Assembly (NCBI RefSeq): GCF_030625865.1
Contig: NZ_DAOUQB010000017.1
Coordinates: 1 to 60,538, forward strand
Source: Anaerotignum sp.
Lineage (GTDB): Bacteria; Bacillota; Clostridia; Lachnospirales; Anaerotignaceae
Direction: 5' to 3'
Length of the DNA stretch: 60,538 nucleotides
Shown here piece by piece: positions 16,993 to 25,635 of this stretch. Every line of letters begins with the position of its first letter. Positions within the stretch are counted from its first letter, which is position 1. The notes below the pieces were generated by a model. That model was given only the letters and a program-made list of their open reading frames with translations. It was not told the origin of the DNA and did no database searches. Both the position numbers and the translations under genes were made by a program.

Positions 16993-18255
16993 TTAGAAAA
17001 TGATACTCGGTATAAAAACAGGAATGTAAACAATCAAAAAGAAAATGGTAATCAATCCAATCAAATATGGGATAACAGCCTTTGAAATTCTCTCAATGGG
17101 CATGCCCGTAATGCTGGATGCCACAAAAAGATTAATTGCAACCGGTGGCGTAACCATACCAATGGCAATCCCCACAGTAAAGAGAATACCAAAATGAACC
17201 AAGTTTACATCCAGTGCCTTCATCAGTGGTAAAAATACAGGGGTTAAAATAATAACCGCCGAGGAGGTTTCCATAAATACTCCGGCAATTAGAACAATCA
17301 CAGAAACCAAAAACATAATTACAAATTTATTCTCAGATACGGACAATACTGCCATAGCAATAGATTCAGGTATCTTCCAATTTGCTAAAACCCACCCGAA
17401 AACACCACTGCAACCAATAATTATCATAATAATCGCTGAGGTTTTTATGCTCCCCACCATAATGTTATATAAGGATTTCCAAGTCAAATCCTTATATACA
17501 AAAGCAGATACGATTAGCGCATATACAACGGCAATAACCGCAGCTTCCGATGGTGTGAAGTAGCCTGAGAAAATACCACCTAAAATAATCAACGGCATCA
17601 ACAATCCCCAAATGGAGCGTTTCAGGGTTTCCCATACATTCCTCAAGGAAAATGGAGTTCCCTTGGGGTAGTCAAACTTATAAGCCTGCCATAAAGAAAT
17701 GACAATAAGAACAACCCCCATTAAGACGCCTGGCAAAAAACCGTTTTGAAACAGCTTTGTTACACTTTGTTCTGCAACAACAGCATATAAGACCATGGGA
17801 ACCGATGGCGGAATAACCACGCCAATCGTACCCGCAGAGGCAATCAGAGCCGCCGAGGACTCTGCACGATATCCTCTGTCCTTCAATTCAGGAATCAAAG
17901 TTGCACCAACCGCCGCTGTGGTGGCTGCCCCCGAACCGGAAATTGCGGCAAAAAACATACCCGCAACCACAGAAACTATAGAAAGACCGCCACGAATACC
18001 CCCTACCAAAGACTCCGCAAAGGCAACCAGACGCTTACTAATAGCACCGCTTGCCAATAAATCTCCGGCAAAGATGAAAAAGGGAATGGCAATCAATGAA
18101 AAGGAATCCGAAGCCGCAAACATCCTTTGTACAACCACCAATCTATCAACGCCACCGGTAAAAAGTACTGCCACAGCTGCAATCCCAATGGAAAATGCAA
18201 CAGGAACGCCAATAATTAAGCATAGAAAGAAAACACCGAATAATACAAGGCTCAT
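16993..18255 (-). CDS. dctM: TRAP transporter large permease (DctM)
   Basis: This 420-residue integral membrane protein has about 12 helices and family signatures such as GVPVAFSIGIAAVAVLF near the N-terminus and SGSGAATTAAVGATLIPELK. It is the sodium-coupled subunit that moves an organic acid across the membrane in a tripartite ATP-independent system. It overlaps the small permease gene by ATGA. The substrate is set by the binding protein two genes upstream. It is transcribed towards the terminator at 16944-16976. Confidence 0.95.
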   Translation of the reverse strand: MSLVLFGVFFLCLIIGVPVAFSIGIAAVAVLFTGGVDRLVVVQRMFAASDSFSLIAIPFFIFAGDLLASGAISKRLVAFAESLVGGIRGGLSIVSVVAGMFFAAISGSGAATTAAVGATLIPELKDRGYRAESSAALIASAGTIGVVIPPSVPMVLYAVVAEQSVTKLFQNGFLPGVLMGVVLIVISLWQAYKFDYPKGTPFSLRNVWETLKRSIWGLLMPLIILGGIFSGYFTPSEAAVIAVVYALIVSAFVYKDLTWKSLYNIMVGSIKTSAIIMIIIGCSGVFGWVLANWKIPESIAMAVLSVSENKFVIMFLVSVIVLIAGVFMETSSAVIILTPVFLPLMKALDVNLVHFGILFTVGIAIGMVTPPVAINLFVASSITGMPIERISKAVIPYLIGLITIFFLIVYIPVFIPSIIF

Positions 18256-18746
18256 TGTTTTTCATCCCCCTTTTGGAATATTTCACCTAAAATAGCGTCA
18301 AGGGCATGTATTCCCATAATTCCGCAACCCAATGGAATTGCCATGTACATATATTTCATGGGCACATGTAAAGCTGCCGATTTTTGCGTACCCATCATTC
18401 CCATATAGCGAAAACCATGATAAATTACAAGAATAAAAAATATACCGCAAAGAACATGCACTAAAATTCTTGCAAAGGTTTTCAGCTTCTCAGGCAGTAA
18501 ACCCTGCACAAATAAAACAGCTATATTGCTGCCGGATTTATAAACACAGCCTGCCCCAAGCAAAGATGCCCATATTAAAAAATATCTGGCCAATTCCTCG
18601 CTCCAAGAAAGGGCTGTAAAAAACACACGGCAAATAATTTGAACAAACGTAACCACTACCATTGCGCCCAGAAGGGCTACACAAATTGTCAAGCAAACTT
18701 TGTTAATGGTATCGCTAAGCTTTCTAAATAATGTTATGACTGACAT
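18252..18746 (-). CDS. dctQ: TRAP transporter small permease (DctQ)
   Basis: This 164-residue protein has four membrane helices, with the usual RVFFTALSWSEELARYFLIW motif between helices 2 and 3. DctQ forms a complex with the large permease and is needed for docking of the binding protein. It overlaps dctM by ATGA and lies 30 bases after dctP. Confidence 0.93.
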   Translation of the reverse strand: MSVITLFRKLSDTINKVCLTICVALLGAMVVVTFVQIICRVFFTALSWSEELARYFLIWASLLGAGCVYKSGSNIAVLFVQGLLPEKLKTFARILVHVLCGIFFILVIYHGFRYMGMMGTQKSAALHVPMKYMYMAIPLGCGIMGIHALDAILGEIFQKGDEKQ

Positions 18747-18776
18747 AAGTAGCCCTCCTTCAGCTCAAGCAATATA

Positions 18777-19805
18777 TTACTTGCTCAGTGCATCCTGAAT
18801 CTGCGCAATCAAATCTGCATACTGTTCGCCGTATTTATCATATGTAGGCTGTACAGCAGCTTTAAAGGATTCAATATCAGGGTTCTCCACTACTTCTACA
18901 CCGTTTGCCTTGATATCCTCCAACTGGCTTGCTTCATTATCTGCAACCCACTGGCGTTCATATTCTGCTGCTTCCTGTGCAGCTTCCTTGAAAGCAACCT
19001 GTACGTCTTCAGGCAACGCATTAAACTTCTGCAGGCTCATGGTGATGATGGCAGATGCATATGCATGACGTGTCATGGTTAAATATTTCTGAGATTCCCA
19101 TAATTTGAAGGAATGAATTACGTTTACAGGGTTTTCCTGCCCATCAATTGTATGCTGCTGCAAAGCTGTTAAAGCCTCAGACCAAGCCATAGGTACTGCA
19201 TTTACCCCTAAAGACTCAAATGTAGAGATATAAACTTCGTTTTCCATTACACGAATCTTTAATCCGTTCAAATCAGCGGCAGAAGTAACAGGCTTCACAT
19301 TGTTTGTTAAATTTCTGAAACCTCTTTCTGCATAAGCCAAACCTTTCAGGTTTGCACCTTCAAACTCATCCAACAAACCTTGTCCGATTTCACCGTCCAA
19401 CACCTTATAAGCAGAGGCATTATCCGGGAAAAGGAATGGCATGTCCAATACGCCCATTTCAGGAATAAAGTTTACAAAAGGTCCACTGGTGATAATACCC
19501 ATATCCAGGGTGCCCATCTGCATGCTCTCAAGCATTGTTCTTTCATCTCCTAGGGAGCCATTAGGATAAATTTCGATTTCATACGCCCCATTTGTTTTTT
19601 CCGCAACCAGTTCTTTAAATTTTTCGGCTGCAATCTGAAAACTATCCTGCTCATTTACTGTGGTACCCAGCTTAATGATTACAGGTTCCGCAGATGCGGA
19701 ATCCCCCGCTCCTTCTGCTGCGGGTTGGGTGGAACTGCCGCCACAGGCGGTCAAAGCTACAACAAGTGCGGTTGTCATGGCAACCATTGACAAAAAACGT
19801 TTCAT
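18777..19805 (-). CDS. dctP: TRAP transporter substrate-binding lipoprotein (DctP family)
   Basis: This 342-residue protein has a lipoprotein signal (lipobox LTAC, Cys about residue 21), as expected for a Gram-positive TRAP receptor. The conserved arginine region appears in GLKIRVMENEVYISTFESLG, followed by WSEALTALQQHTIDGQENPV, both standard for DctP. Ligands of this family are mostly carboxylates bound through the arginine. The gene starts 129 bases downstream of ilvD on the same strand and close to a FadR-type regulator, so a branched-chain or sugar-derived acid is a reasonable guess only. The start has AGGAAGGGG upstream. Confidence 0.93.
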   Translation of the reverse strand: MKRFLSMVAMTTALVVALTACGGSSTQPAAEGAGDSASAEPVIIKLGTTVNEQDSFQIAAEKFKELVAEKTNGAYEIEIYPNGSLGDERTMLESMQMGTLDMGIITSGPFVNFIPEMGVLDMPFLFPDNASAYKVLDGEIGQGLLDEFEGANLKGLAYAERGFRNLTNNVKPVTSAADLNGLKIRVMENEVYISTFESLGVNAVPMAWSEALTALQQHTIDGQENPVNVIHSFKLWESQKYLTMTRHAYASAIITMSLQKFNALPEDVQVAFKEAAQEAAEYERQWVADNEASQLEDIKANGVEVVENPDIESFKAAVQPTYDKYGEQYADLIAQIQDALSK

Positions 19806-19934
19806 ACTATTACCCCTTCCTAGATAATTAAATTTTTTTGAACCCTTCGTTTTTCTTTGTCCTTTAAAAAGATTTTAAAATCCCTTAAAAAAACCGCAAA
19901 AACAAATTATTGAGCGAAGGTTTTCATTTTTCTA

Positions 19935-21596
19935 TTATTTAAATACAGCTCCCGTATTTGCACTGGTTACCATATCTCTGTATCTTCTTAGGTAACCTTC
20001 GGGTACTTCCTTCAAAATCGGCTTAAAGTCAGCTTTTCTTTTTTCGATTTCAGTATCATCCACCTGAAGCTCCAACTTATTGTTCAGCATATCAATACTG
20101 ATAATATCCCCATCTTGGATCAGACCGATCACACCGCCAGCTGCGGCTTCAGGAGAAACATGACCAATGGATGCACCTTTGGAAGCGCCGGAAAATCTAC
20201 CATCCGTAATCAACGCAACGCTGTTATCCAAGCCCTTTCCAGCCAGTGAAGCTGTAGGTGCCAGCATCTCTCTCATACCAGGGCCGCCCTTTGGTCCTTC
20301 ATAACGAATCACAACAACGTCTCCGGCAACTACCTTATCGTTCAAAATCGCTTCGATAGATTCTTCCTCGCTGTTAAATACCTTTGCAGGGCCTTCATGC
20401 ACCAGCATTTCAGGCAACACTGCGCCTTTTTTTACAACTGCACCATCCGGGGCGATATTCCCCCATAAAATTGCCAAGCCACCATCAGGAGAATATGCTG
20501 TTTCTTTGGAACGAATCACATTCGCATCCAAAATTCTTGCGTTTGCAATGTTTTCCCCAACCGTCTTGCCGGTACAGGTAATTGCATTCGTATCAAACAG
20601 ATCGTTCTTCGCCAATTCTTTCATAACAGCGCTGATGCCGCCAGCTTCATTTAAATCAACCAGACAGTCTACACCCGCAGGGCTCAATTTTACAAGATGA
20701 GGGGTTTCTTTACTGATTTTGTTAATTTCTTCAAAATCAACCTGAAGCCCCGCCGCATGCGCAATGGCAGGCAAATGCAAAATGGTATTTGTAGAACAAC
20801 CCAATGCCATATCTGCGTGTAATGCATTTCTAAGAGTTTTCTCTGTCACAATATCTCTGGGGCAGATCTTCTTCTCTAAAAGTTCCATGATTTTCATGCC
20901 TGCTTCCTTCGCCAAACGAATGCGTGCTGCGCTGATTGCAGGGATCGTGCCATTTCCAGGCAAACCTAAGCCGATTACCTCTGTCATACAGTTCATGGAG
21001 TTTGCAGTAAACATCCCTGCACAAGAGCCACAACCGGGACAAGCATTGTTTTCAACATCATCCAAAACTTCCTGAGTAATCCCCTCTTTTCCAATAGCAC
21101 CAACCACTTCAAAAGCATTGGAAAGGGTAATTTTGTTGCCGTCTACGGTTCTACCGGGCATCATAGGTCCGCCGCTTACAAAAATACTGGGGACATTCAG
21201 CCTTAATGCCGCCATAAGCATACCGGGCACGATTTTATCGCAGTTGGGAATAAAAACCAATGCATCAAAGGGGTGTGCCATTGCCATAATTTCAACGGAA
21301 TCGGCAATATGTTCTCTACTGATGAGGGAATATTTCATGCCGCTATGCCCCATGGCAATACCATCACAAACACCAATTGCAGGGAACACAAAGGGTGTGC
21401 CTCCTGCCATACGAATTCCCGCCTGGACTGCCTCTGCAATTTTATCCAAATGAATGTGACCGGGAATGATATCATTCTTCGCACAAACCACACCAATCAT
21501 GGGTCTTCTGATTTCTTCGTCGGTCAGCCCTAAGGCCTTAAATAAAGACCTGTGGGGAATTTTGGTCGGACCTGTTTTCATTGCGTCACTTCTCAT
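19935..21596 (-). CDS. ilvD: Dihydroxy-acid dehydratase
   Basis: This 553-residue enzyme removes water from 2,3-dihydroxy-isovalerate and -methylvalerate, the third step to valine and isoleucine, and supplies 2-ketoisovalerate for leucine and pantothenate. Fe-S ligands are visible in [11 protein letters not shown] and [19 protein letters not shown]. The length and overall motifs fit true IlvD rather than sugar-acid dehydratases. The start has AAGGAGG 8 bases upstream. It is transcribed away from the regulator and leu genes, from a near-consensus promoter with a candidate FadR-type operator just downstream. The TRAP genes follow on the same strand and may be read through. Confidence 0.95.
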   Translation of the reverse strand: MRSDAMKTGPTKIPHRSLFKALGLTDEEIRRPMIGVVCAKNDIIPGHIHLDKIAEAVQAGIRMAGGTPFVFPAIGVCDGIAMGHSGMKYSLISREHIADSVEIMAMAHPFDALVFIPNCDKIVPGMLMAALRLNVPSIFVSGGPMMPGRTVDGNKITLSNAFEVVGAIGKEGITQEVLDDVENNACPGCGSCAGMFTANSMNCMTEVIGLGLPGNGTIPAISAARIRLAKEAGMKIMELLEKKICPRDIVTEKTLRNALHADMALGCSTNTILHLPAIAHAAGLQVDFEEINKISKETPHLVKLSPAGVDCLVDLNEAGGISAVMKELAKNDLFDTNAITCTGKTVGENIANARILDANVIRSKETAYSPDGGLAILWGNIAPDGAVVKKGAVLPEMLVHEGPAKVFNSEEESIEAILNDKVVAGDVVVIRYEGPKGGPGMREMLAPTASLAGKGLDNSVALITDGRFSGASKGASIGHVSPEAAAGGVIGLIQDGDIISIDMLNNKLELQVDDTEIEKRKADFKPILKEVPEGYLRRYRDMVTSANTGAVFK

Positions 21597-21668
21597 TATA
21601 CAATCCTCCTTCTTTTTTCATAAATTACCCAAGCTTTTCTTGTTGCTTATACTTGTCTGCCGCAAAAT

Positions 21669-21726
21669 CGGTCAGACAACTTTTCTCTGTTACAAAAAAT
21701 TATAAGCATTTTTTATGGATTGTCAA
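21669..21726 (-). promoter_or_regulatory. ilvD promoter with FadR/GntR-type operator
   Basis: On the minus strand TTGACA (21721-21726) and TATAAT (21699-21704) are spaced by 16 bases. CGGTCAGACAA (21669-21679) lies just after the expected start of transcription and matches the FadR-group pattern TNGTNNNACNA at all but one position. It is almost identical to the site at 21797-21807. Confidence 0.65.
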
Positions 21727-21766
21727 TAAAAAAAATATCTATTTTTCTGATTTGTGAAATTAGTCA

Positions 21767-21807
21767 TAGACAGTGCAAAAAAAACAATGCTATAATTGGT
21801 CATACAA
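21767..21807 (+). promoter_or_regulatory. Divergent promoter with a second FadR/GntR-type operator
   Basis: TAGACA (21767-21772), an 18-base spacer and TATAAT (21791-21796) are followed at once by TGGTCATACAA (21797-21807), a full match to TNGTNNNACNA. A repressor here would block the DUF3795 gene and perhaps the regulator gene itself. Confidence 0.62.
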
Positions 21808-21937
21808 CTTAATTATAAAAATGCGCAAACCTTTCGATATAATGCAGCCGGGATTTCAATGAAAAAAATTGCGCCTATTCACTAAATTTATGGCTGATTT
21901 TAGGAAAAAAACTCTTTTTTCAGAAGGAGCGAAAAAA

Positions 21938-22240
21938 ATGAATGAAAACACAAGCTGTTGCGGAGTTGTTTGCACTATATGTGAGCATTTTCCAGGGAAA
22001 TGCCAAGGTTGTGCCAAAATAGAAGGGAAACCCTTTTGGTTAAAATTTATCGGGGAACACATTTGCAGCATCTATCATTGCTGTATCGAAAAAAAAGGCC
22101 TGCATCACTGCGGACAGTGTGATCACTTGCCGTGCGACCTTTACACCCAAGCATATGATCCCACAAAAACAAAAGCAGAAAATGAGTCCATTTTAAGAAA
22201 ACAACTGGAAGAGTTGGAACGGATGAAAAAATCATTTTAA
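21938..22240 (+). CDS. DUF3795-type small cysteine-rich protein
   Basis: This 100-residue protein is rich in cysteine in its first two thirds (CCGVVCTICEHFPGKCQGC, then CSIYHCC and CGQCDHLPCDLY), as in DUF3795 proteins, which probably bind a metal or Fe-S centre. No activity is established for the family. The start at 21938 follows AGAAGGAG; an earlier in-frame ATG lacks a site. It lies between the divergent operator region and the FadR-type regulator and may be cotranscribed with it. Confidence 0.75.
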   Translation: MNENTSCCGVVCTICEHFPGKCQGCAKIEGKPFWLKFIGEHICSIYHCCIEKKGLHHCGQCDHLPCDLYTQAYDPTKTKAENESILRKQLEELERMKKSF

Positions 22241-22364
22241 AAACCAATCACCAACTTTAACCTTCAATGCTATTTGATTTTCAAAACTCTTAAATAAGCA
22301 AAATAACTGACTTTAAAAATAAAGAGCCAGTTTTCCAGAAAAACTAGGACAAGGAGGAGAATGC

Positions 22365-23069
22365 ATGAAAAATGAATTTATCCCTGCCTCTCAGGTTGCT
22401 GCCAATGAGCTGAGTGACATGATTTTTTTACAAAAGCGTTATAAACCTAATGAAAAACTTCCAAACGAGCATGAACTTTCCGCCCAACTGGGGGTAAGTC
22501 GTGCTACGCTGAGAGAGGCAATTAAGCTTTTGGCCGGAAAAGGTATTTTGACCATCAAACGTGGTAGCGGTACCTTTGTAGCCGTTCCTGAAGAGCAAGC
22601 GGCAGATGTTTTTGGCTTGACCTATTTGAAGGATAAGGTGAAATTGGTAAACAGTTGGTTTGAATTCCGTTTAATTTTGGAGCCTTCCTGCATCCGCTTG
22701 GCCATTCAAAATGGTACCCCCCAGGAATTACAAGCCATCATCGCTTCCGCCAACCGAATGACTACTTTAAAAGACAACAGGGAAATTCCAAAAGAAGAGG
22801 TAATCAAGGAAGATCAGATTTTTCATATTGCCATTGCAACCGCCACCCATAATGACATCATTCAGCTGATTATGCCCTCCCTTGCTACGGCGGTTAAGGA
22901 TTCCATCATTACCGCAACGCAAATCGGCACAGATGTAAAAAGCATTGACAATGCCCTAACTTACCACGCAAAAATTGCCGAATTTGTTGAAATGGGCGAT
23001 GCCGATGGTGCGGCCATGGCCATGCACTATCATCTTTCCAAAGGAATTCGTGACTTAAACAATTCCTAA
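22365..23069 (+). CDS. FadR-type GntR-family transcriptional regulator
   Basis: This 234-residue protein has an N-terminal winged helix (about 10-75; LPNEHELSAQLGVSRATLRE, then GILTIKRGSGTFV) and an all-helical FCD ligand domain (about 95-230) with DQIFHIAIA and YHAKIAEFVEMGDADGA, whose His and Asp residues bind a metal in this group. FCD regulators usually sense small organic acids. Neighbouring ilvD, TRAP and leu genes make a branched-chain keto or hydroxy acid a plausible effector (inference). Two sites matching the FadR-group operator lie in the divergent region 21669-21807. The start follows AAGGAGGAGAATGC. Confidence 0.9.
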   Translation: MKNEFIPASQVAANELSDMIFLQKRYKPNEKLPNEHELSAQLGVSRATLREAIKLLAGKGILTIKRGSGTFVAVPEEQAADVFGLTYLKDKVKLVNSWFEFRLILEPSCIRLAIQNGTPQELQAIIASANRMTTLKDNREIPKEEVIKEDQIFHIAIATATHNDIIQLIMPSLATAVKDSIITATQIGTDVKSIDNALTYHAKIAEFVEMGDADGAAMAMHYHLSKGIRDLNNS

Positions 23070-23228
23070 AAAAACAAAGATACGGAATACGTAGTTGTTA
23101 GATTACTGGAAAAATTTTTGTATTGCAAAAGAACTTTTTTGAAAACTTATAAATGGCTATATTCTAAAGCCATACGCATAAAAGCTTCCAGAACTAATTT
23201 GTTTTAAAAATATTTTTCAAAAAAGGTA

Positions 23229-23257
23229 TTGACAGAAATATAAATATCTGTTAGAGT
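23229..23257 (+). promoter_or_regulatory. Promoter of the leuACDB operon
   Basis: TTGACA (23229-23234) and TAGAGT (23252-23257) are spaced by 17 bases, immediately upstream of the T-box leader. Confidence 0.65.
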
Positions 23258-23264
23258 ACACATT

Positions 23265-23553
23265 AAATTGTATTAAAATAAATGCAAAGAAAAGGAATAG
23301 TAGGTTTTTTGATACTTCCAGAGAGCTGCCGTTTGGTGTGAGGCAGTAGTAGGATAAAAACCGAACTCGCCTTGGAGCAGGACACTGAAAAGACTACAGT
23401 CGGTAGGTGTTCCCGGAATTTTCCGCCGTTACACGGAAAAGGATATGTTTGTATCCTAAAAGTGCGTCTTTTTTTGACGAATAAGAGTGGTACCGTGGAA
23501 GTTAAGCCTTTCACCTCTTTGCAAATCTGCAAATAGGTGAAAGGCTTTTTTTA
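23265..23553 (+). ncRNA. T-box leader, leucine-specific (tRNA-Leu sensing)
   Basis: The leader shows the T-box core AGAGTGGTACCGTGG (23484-23498) followed by a strong terminator: AAGCCTTTCACCT (23504-23516) pairs with AGGTGAAAGGCTT (23535-23547) and a T tract. In the stem I region, GAACTC (23363-23368) offers CTC as specifier codon for leucine. Uncharged tRNA-Leu would pair with both sites and stabilise the antiterminator, so leuACDB is switched on when leucine runs short. The assignment rests on motif, specifier and downstream genes together. Confidence 0.92.
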
Positions 23554-23678
23554 ATATTCGTAAATGGTATTCATCAATCTTATCAAAGCACTTCCGTGGG
23601 GAAAAAGTGCGAAGCAACCTCTTTTCTTATTGCAGTAAGAGTAATTGGAAAAGAAAAGAATTAAGGAGGAAGAGAGCA

Positions 23679-25340
23679 ATGAAAAATTATCAAAAGTACA
23701 GAGCTTACGAAACAGTGAAAATGTCAGACAGAACTTGGCCAAACAATCGGGTAACCAAAGCACCTATGTGGTGCAGTGTTGACCTTCGGGACGGCAATCA
23801 GTCTCTGGAGACTCCCATGGGTTTAGAACAAAAATTGGAATTTTTTAGTTTTCTTGTAAAAATGGGATTTAAAGAAATTGAAATCGGATTTCCTGCCGCA
23901 TCGGAAACGGAATATGAATTTACAAGAACTTTGATTGAAAATAATTTGATTCCCGATGATGTTACAGTTCAGGTTTTAACCCAATCCCGCGGGCATATCA
24001 TTCAAAAAACTTTCGAAGCATTAAAAGGTGTAAAGAATGCCATTGTGCATTTGTATAACTCAACATCTACGTTACAAAGAGATGTTGTTTTCGGGAATTC
24101 CAAGGAGGCTACCATTGATTTGGCCGTTTACGGCGCACAGCTCATTCGTGAAATAGCGGAAGATTATCCCGAAACAAATTACCGATTTGAGTATTCACCG
24201 GAAAGCTTTACAGGAACGGAAATGGATTTTGCCGCAGTAATTTGCAATGCAGTAATTGACGTTTGGCAACCTACAGAGGACAAAAAAGTAATCATTAATT
24301 TGCCTGCAACTGTGGAAATGAGTACCCCCAACCTGTACGCAGACCAAATAGAATATATGTGCCGAAATTTAAAAAACAGGGAAAACGTGTTGGTAAGCCT
24401 TCATGCCCATAACGACCGAGGCACTGCCGTTGCAGCAACAGAATTAGGAATACTCGCCGGAGCTGACCGTGTGGAGGGCACTTTATTTGGAAATGGGGAA
24501 CGCACAGGCAATGCAGATATTATGACTATCGCCATGAACATGTTCACTCAGGGCATTGACCCTATGCTGGATTTTGAAAAGATTGATGAGGTTGTGGGGA
24601 TATACGAAAGCTCCACTAACATGAATGTGCATCCACGTCATCCCTATGCAGGGCAGTTGGTATACACCGCTTTCTCCGGAAGTCATCAAGACGCCATCCG
24701 CAAAGGCATGGAAGGAATGAAGAACCATCCCGAACATTGGGAAGTACCCTATCTGCCTATTGACCCCATGGATGTGGGAAGAACTTACGACCCCATTATT
24801 CGTATCAACAGCCAATCGGGCAAAGGCGGCGTTACCTTTATTCTGGAACAACATTATTCCTTACACATGCCAAAGGCATTCCAGAAGGATGTGGGTGCAG
24901 TCATCACCCGAGTCTCCGACGAGATGCAATGTGAGTTAAGCCCCGAAAAGATTTTTGAAATATTCAATCAAGAATATGTTGACATTCGCAGCCCTCTAAA
25001 GTTGATCCAATACCGTACAGAAACAGTAGACCCCGAGCGAGATGTTCTTGCCATAGAGGCAGAAATTGAATATCGTGGAGAACGACATTTTATTCAAAGT
25101 GAAGGAAACGGCGTTGTTTCAGCTTTCTGCCATGCAGTGAATGATTTTATCAATATGCCCATTGATATTGTCAACTATCGTGGTCATTCCATGGAACTGG
25201 GAACAAACTCAAGAGCCATCTCCTACATCGAAACAAAGGACGCCACAGGAAAGCGGTATTACGGTGCAGGTACATCCTCCAGTGTTGGCAAATCCTCACT
25301 GAGAGCAGTGGTAAGCACGATCAACAAAATGCTGATTTAA
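23679..25340 (+). CDS. leuA: 2-isopropylmalate synthase (long type)
   Basis: This 553-residue enzyme condenses acetyl-CoA with 2-ketoisovalerate, the first committed leucine step. The HMGL-like catalytic domain (about 25-320) has CSVDLRDGNQSLETPM and the metal-binding SLHAHNDRGTAVAA. The C-terminal LeuA dimer domain (about 430-550), which binds leucine for feedback control, includes YRGHSMELGTNSRAISYIE. Length and motifs match the LeuA type 2 group. The start at 23679 follows AAGGAGGA. It is first in leuA-leuC-leuD-leuB behind the leucine T-box; a 295-base hairpin-rich spacer separates it from leuC. Confidence 0.95.
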   Translation: MKNYQKYRAYETVKMSDRTWPNNRVTKAPMWCSVDLRDGNQSLETPMGLEQKLEFFSFLVKMGFKEIEIGFPAASETEYEFTRTLIENNLIPDDVTVQVLTQSRGHIIQKTFEALKGVKNAIVHLYNSTSTLQRDVVFGNSKEATIDLAVYGAQLIREIAEDYPETNYRFEYSPESFTGTEMDFAAVICNAVIDVWQPTEDKKVIINLPATVEMSTPNLYADQIEYMCRNLKNRENVLVSLHAHNDRGTAVAATELGILAGADRVEGTLFGNGERTGNADIMTIAMNMFTQGIDPMLDFEKIDEVVGIYESSTNMNVHPRHPYAGQLVYTAFSGSHQDAIRKGMEGMKNHPEHWEVPYLPIDPMDVGRTYDPIIRINSQSGKGGVTFILEQHYSLHMPKAFQKDVGAVITRVSDEMQCELSPEKIFEIFNQEYVDIRSPLKLIQYRTETVDPERDVLAIEAEIEYRGERHFIQSEGNGVVSAFCHAVNDFINMPIDIVNYRGHSMELGTNSRAISYIETKDATGKRYYGAGTSSSVGKSSLRAVVSTINKMLI

Positions 25341-25343
25341 AGA

Positions 25344-25596
25344 CAGGACCTTGGGGCTTTGCCCCAATACCCCACAAGCCCTTTGAAAAGGCTTGACCTA
25401 AACTTTAATACTTGCTTAAGGCTCTTAGCTAAGGGGACTACATTCTAGGACACCTATAAAGCCTAACGACAATCATCTTAATTCCTAGGGTACAGACAAC
25501 GTCTGTACCCAATAAAGGGTCAAGGGAGAAACTCCCTTGCAGAGTTTTAGGGACAGCGTCCCTAAGGTCTACGGGTTTGGGCAACGCCCAAGGTCT
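25344..25596. repeat. Cluster of short GC-rich hairpin repeats between leuA and leuC
   Basis: At least six small inverted repeats stand in a row: TTGGGGC/GCCCCAA (25351-25367), CAAGCC/GGCTTG (25375-25395), GGGTACAGAC/GTCTGTACCC (25488-25510), AAGGGAG/CTCCCTT (25522-25538), TTAGGGAC/GTCCCTAA (25547-25565) and TTGGGC/GCCCAA (25577-25591). A 21-base stretch here (25387-25407) recurs with one mismatch at 60372-60392, beside similar hairpins. This looks like an interspersed palindromic repeat. In the mRNA it could stabilise or tune leuC expression (inference). Confidence 0.7.
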
Positions 25597-25635
25597 TAAA
25601 GTCATAAAAAACAAAAATGAAAGGAAGTATTTTAT

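Noticed and set aside
19840-19925. Terminator between ilvD and dctP
   Set aside because: Only a weak pairing of AACCCTTCG and CGAAGGTT 75 bases apart was found, with no compact hairpin and T tract.
19935-21596. Reading the ilvD gene as a sugar-acid dehydratase because of the TRAP genes
   Set aside because: Its motifs and length fit true dihydroxy-acid dehydratase, and leuACDB is close by.
25344-25596. CRISPR array or tandem repeat
   Set aside because: The hairpins differ from one another in sequence and spacing, with no constant repeat unit and no cas genes.
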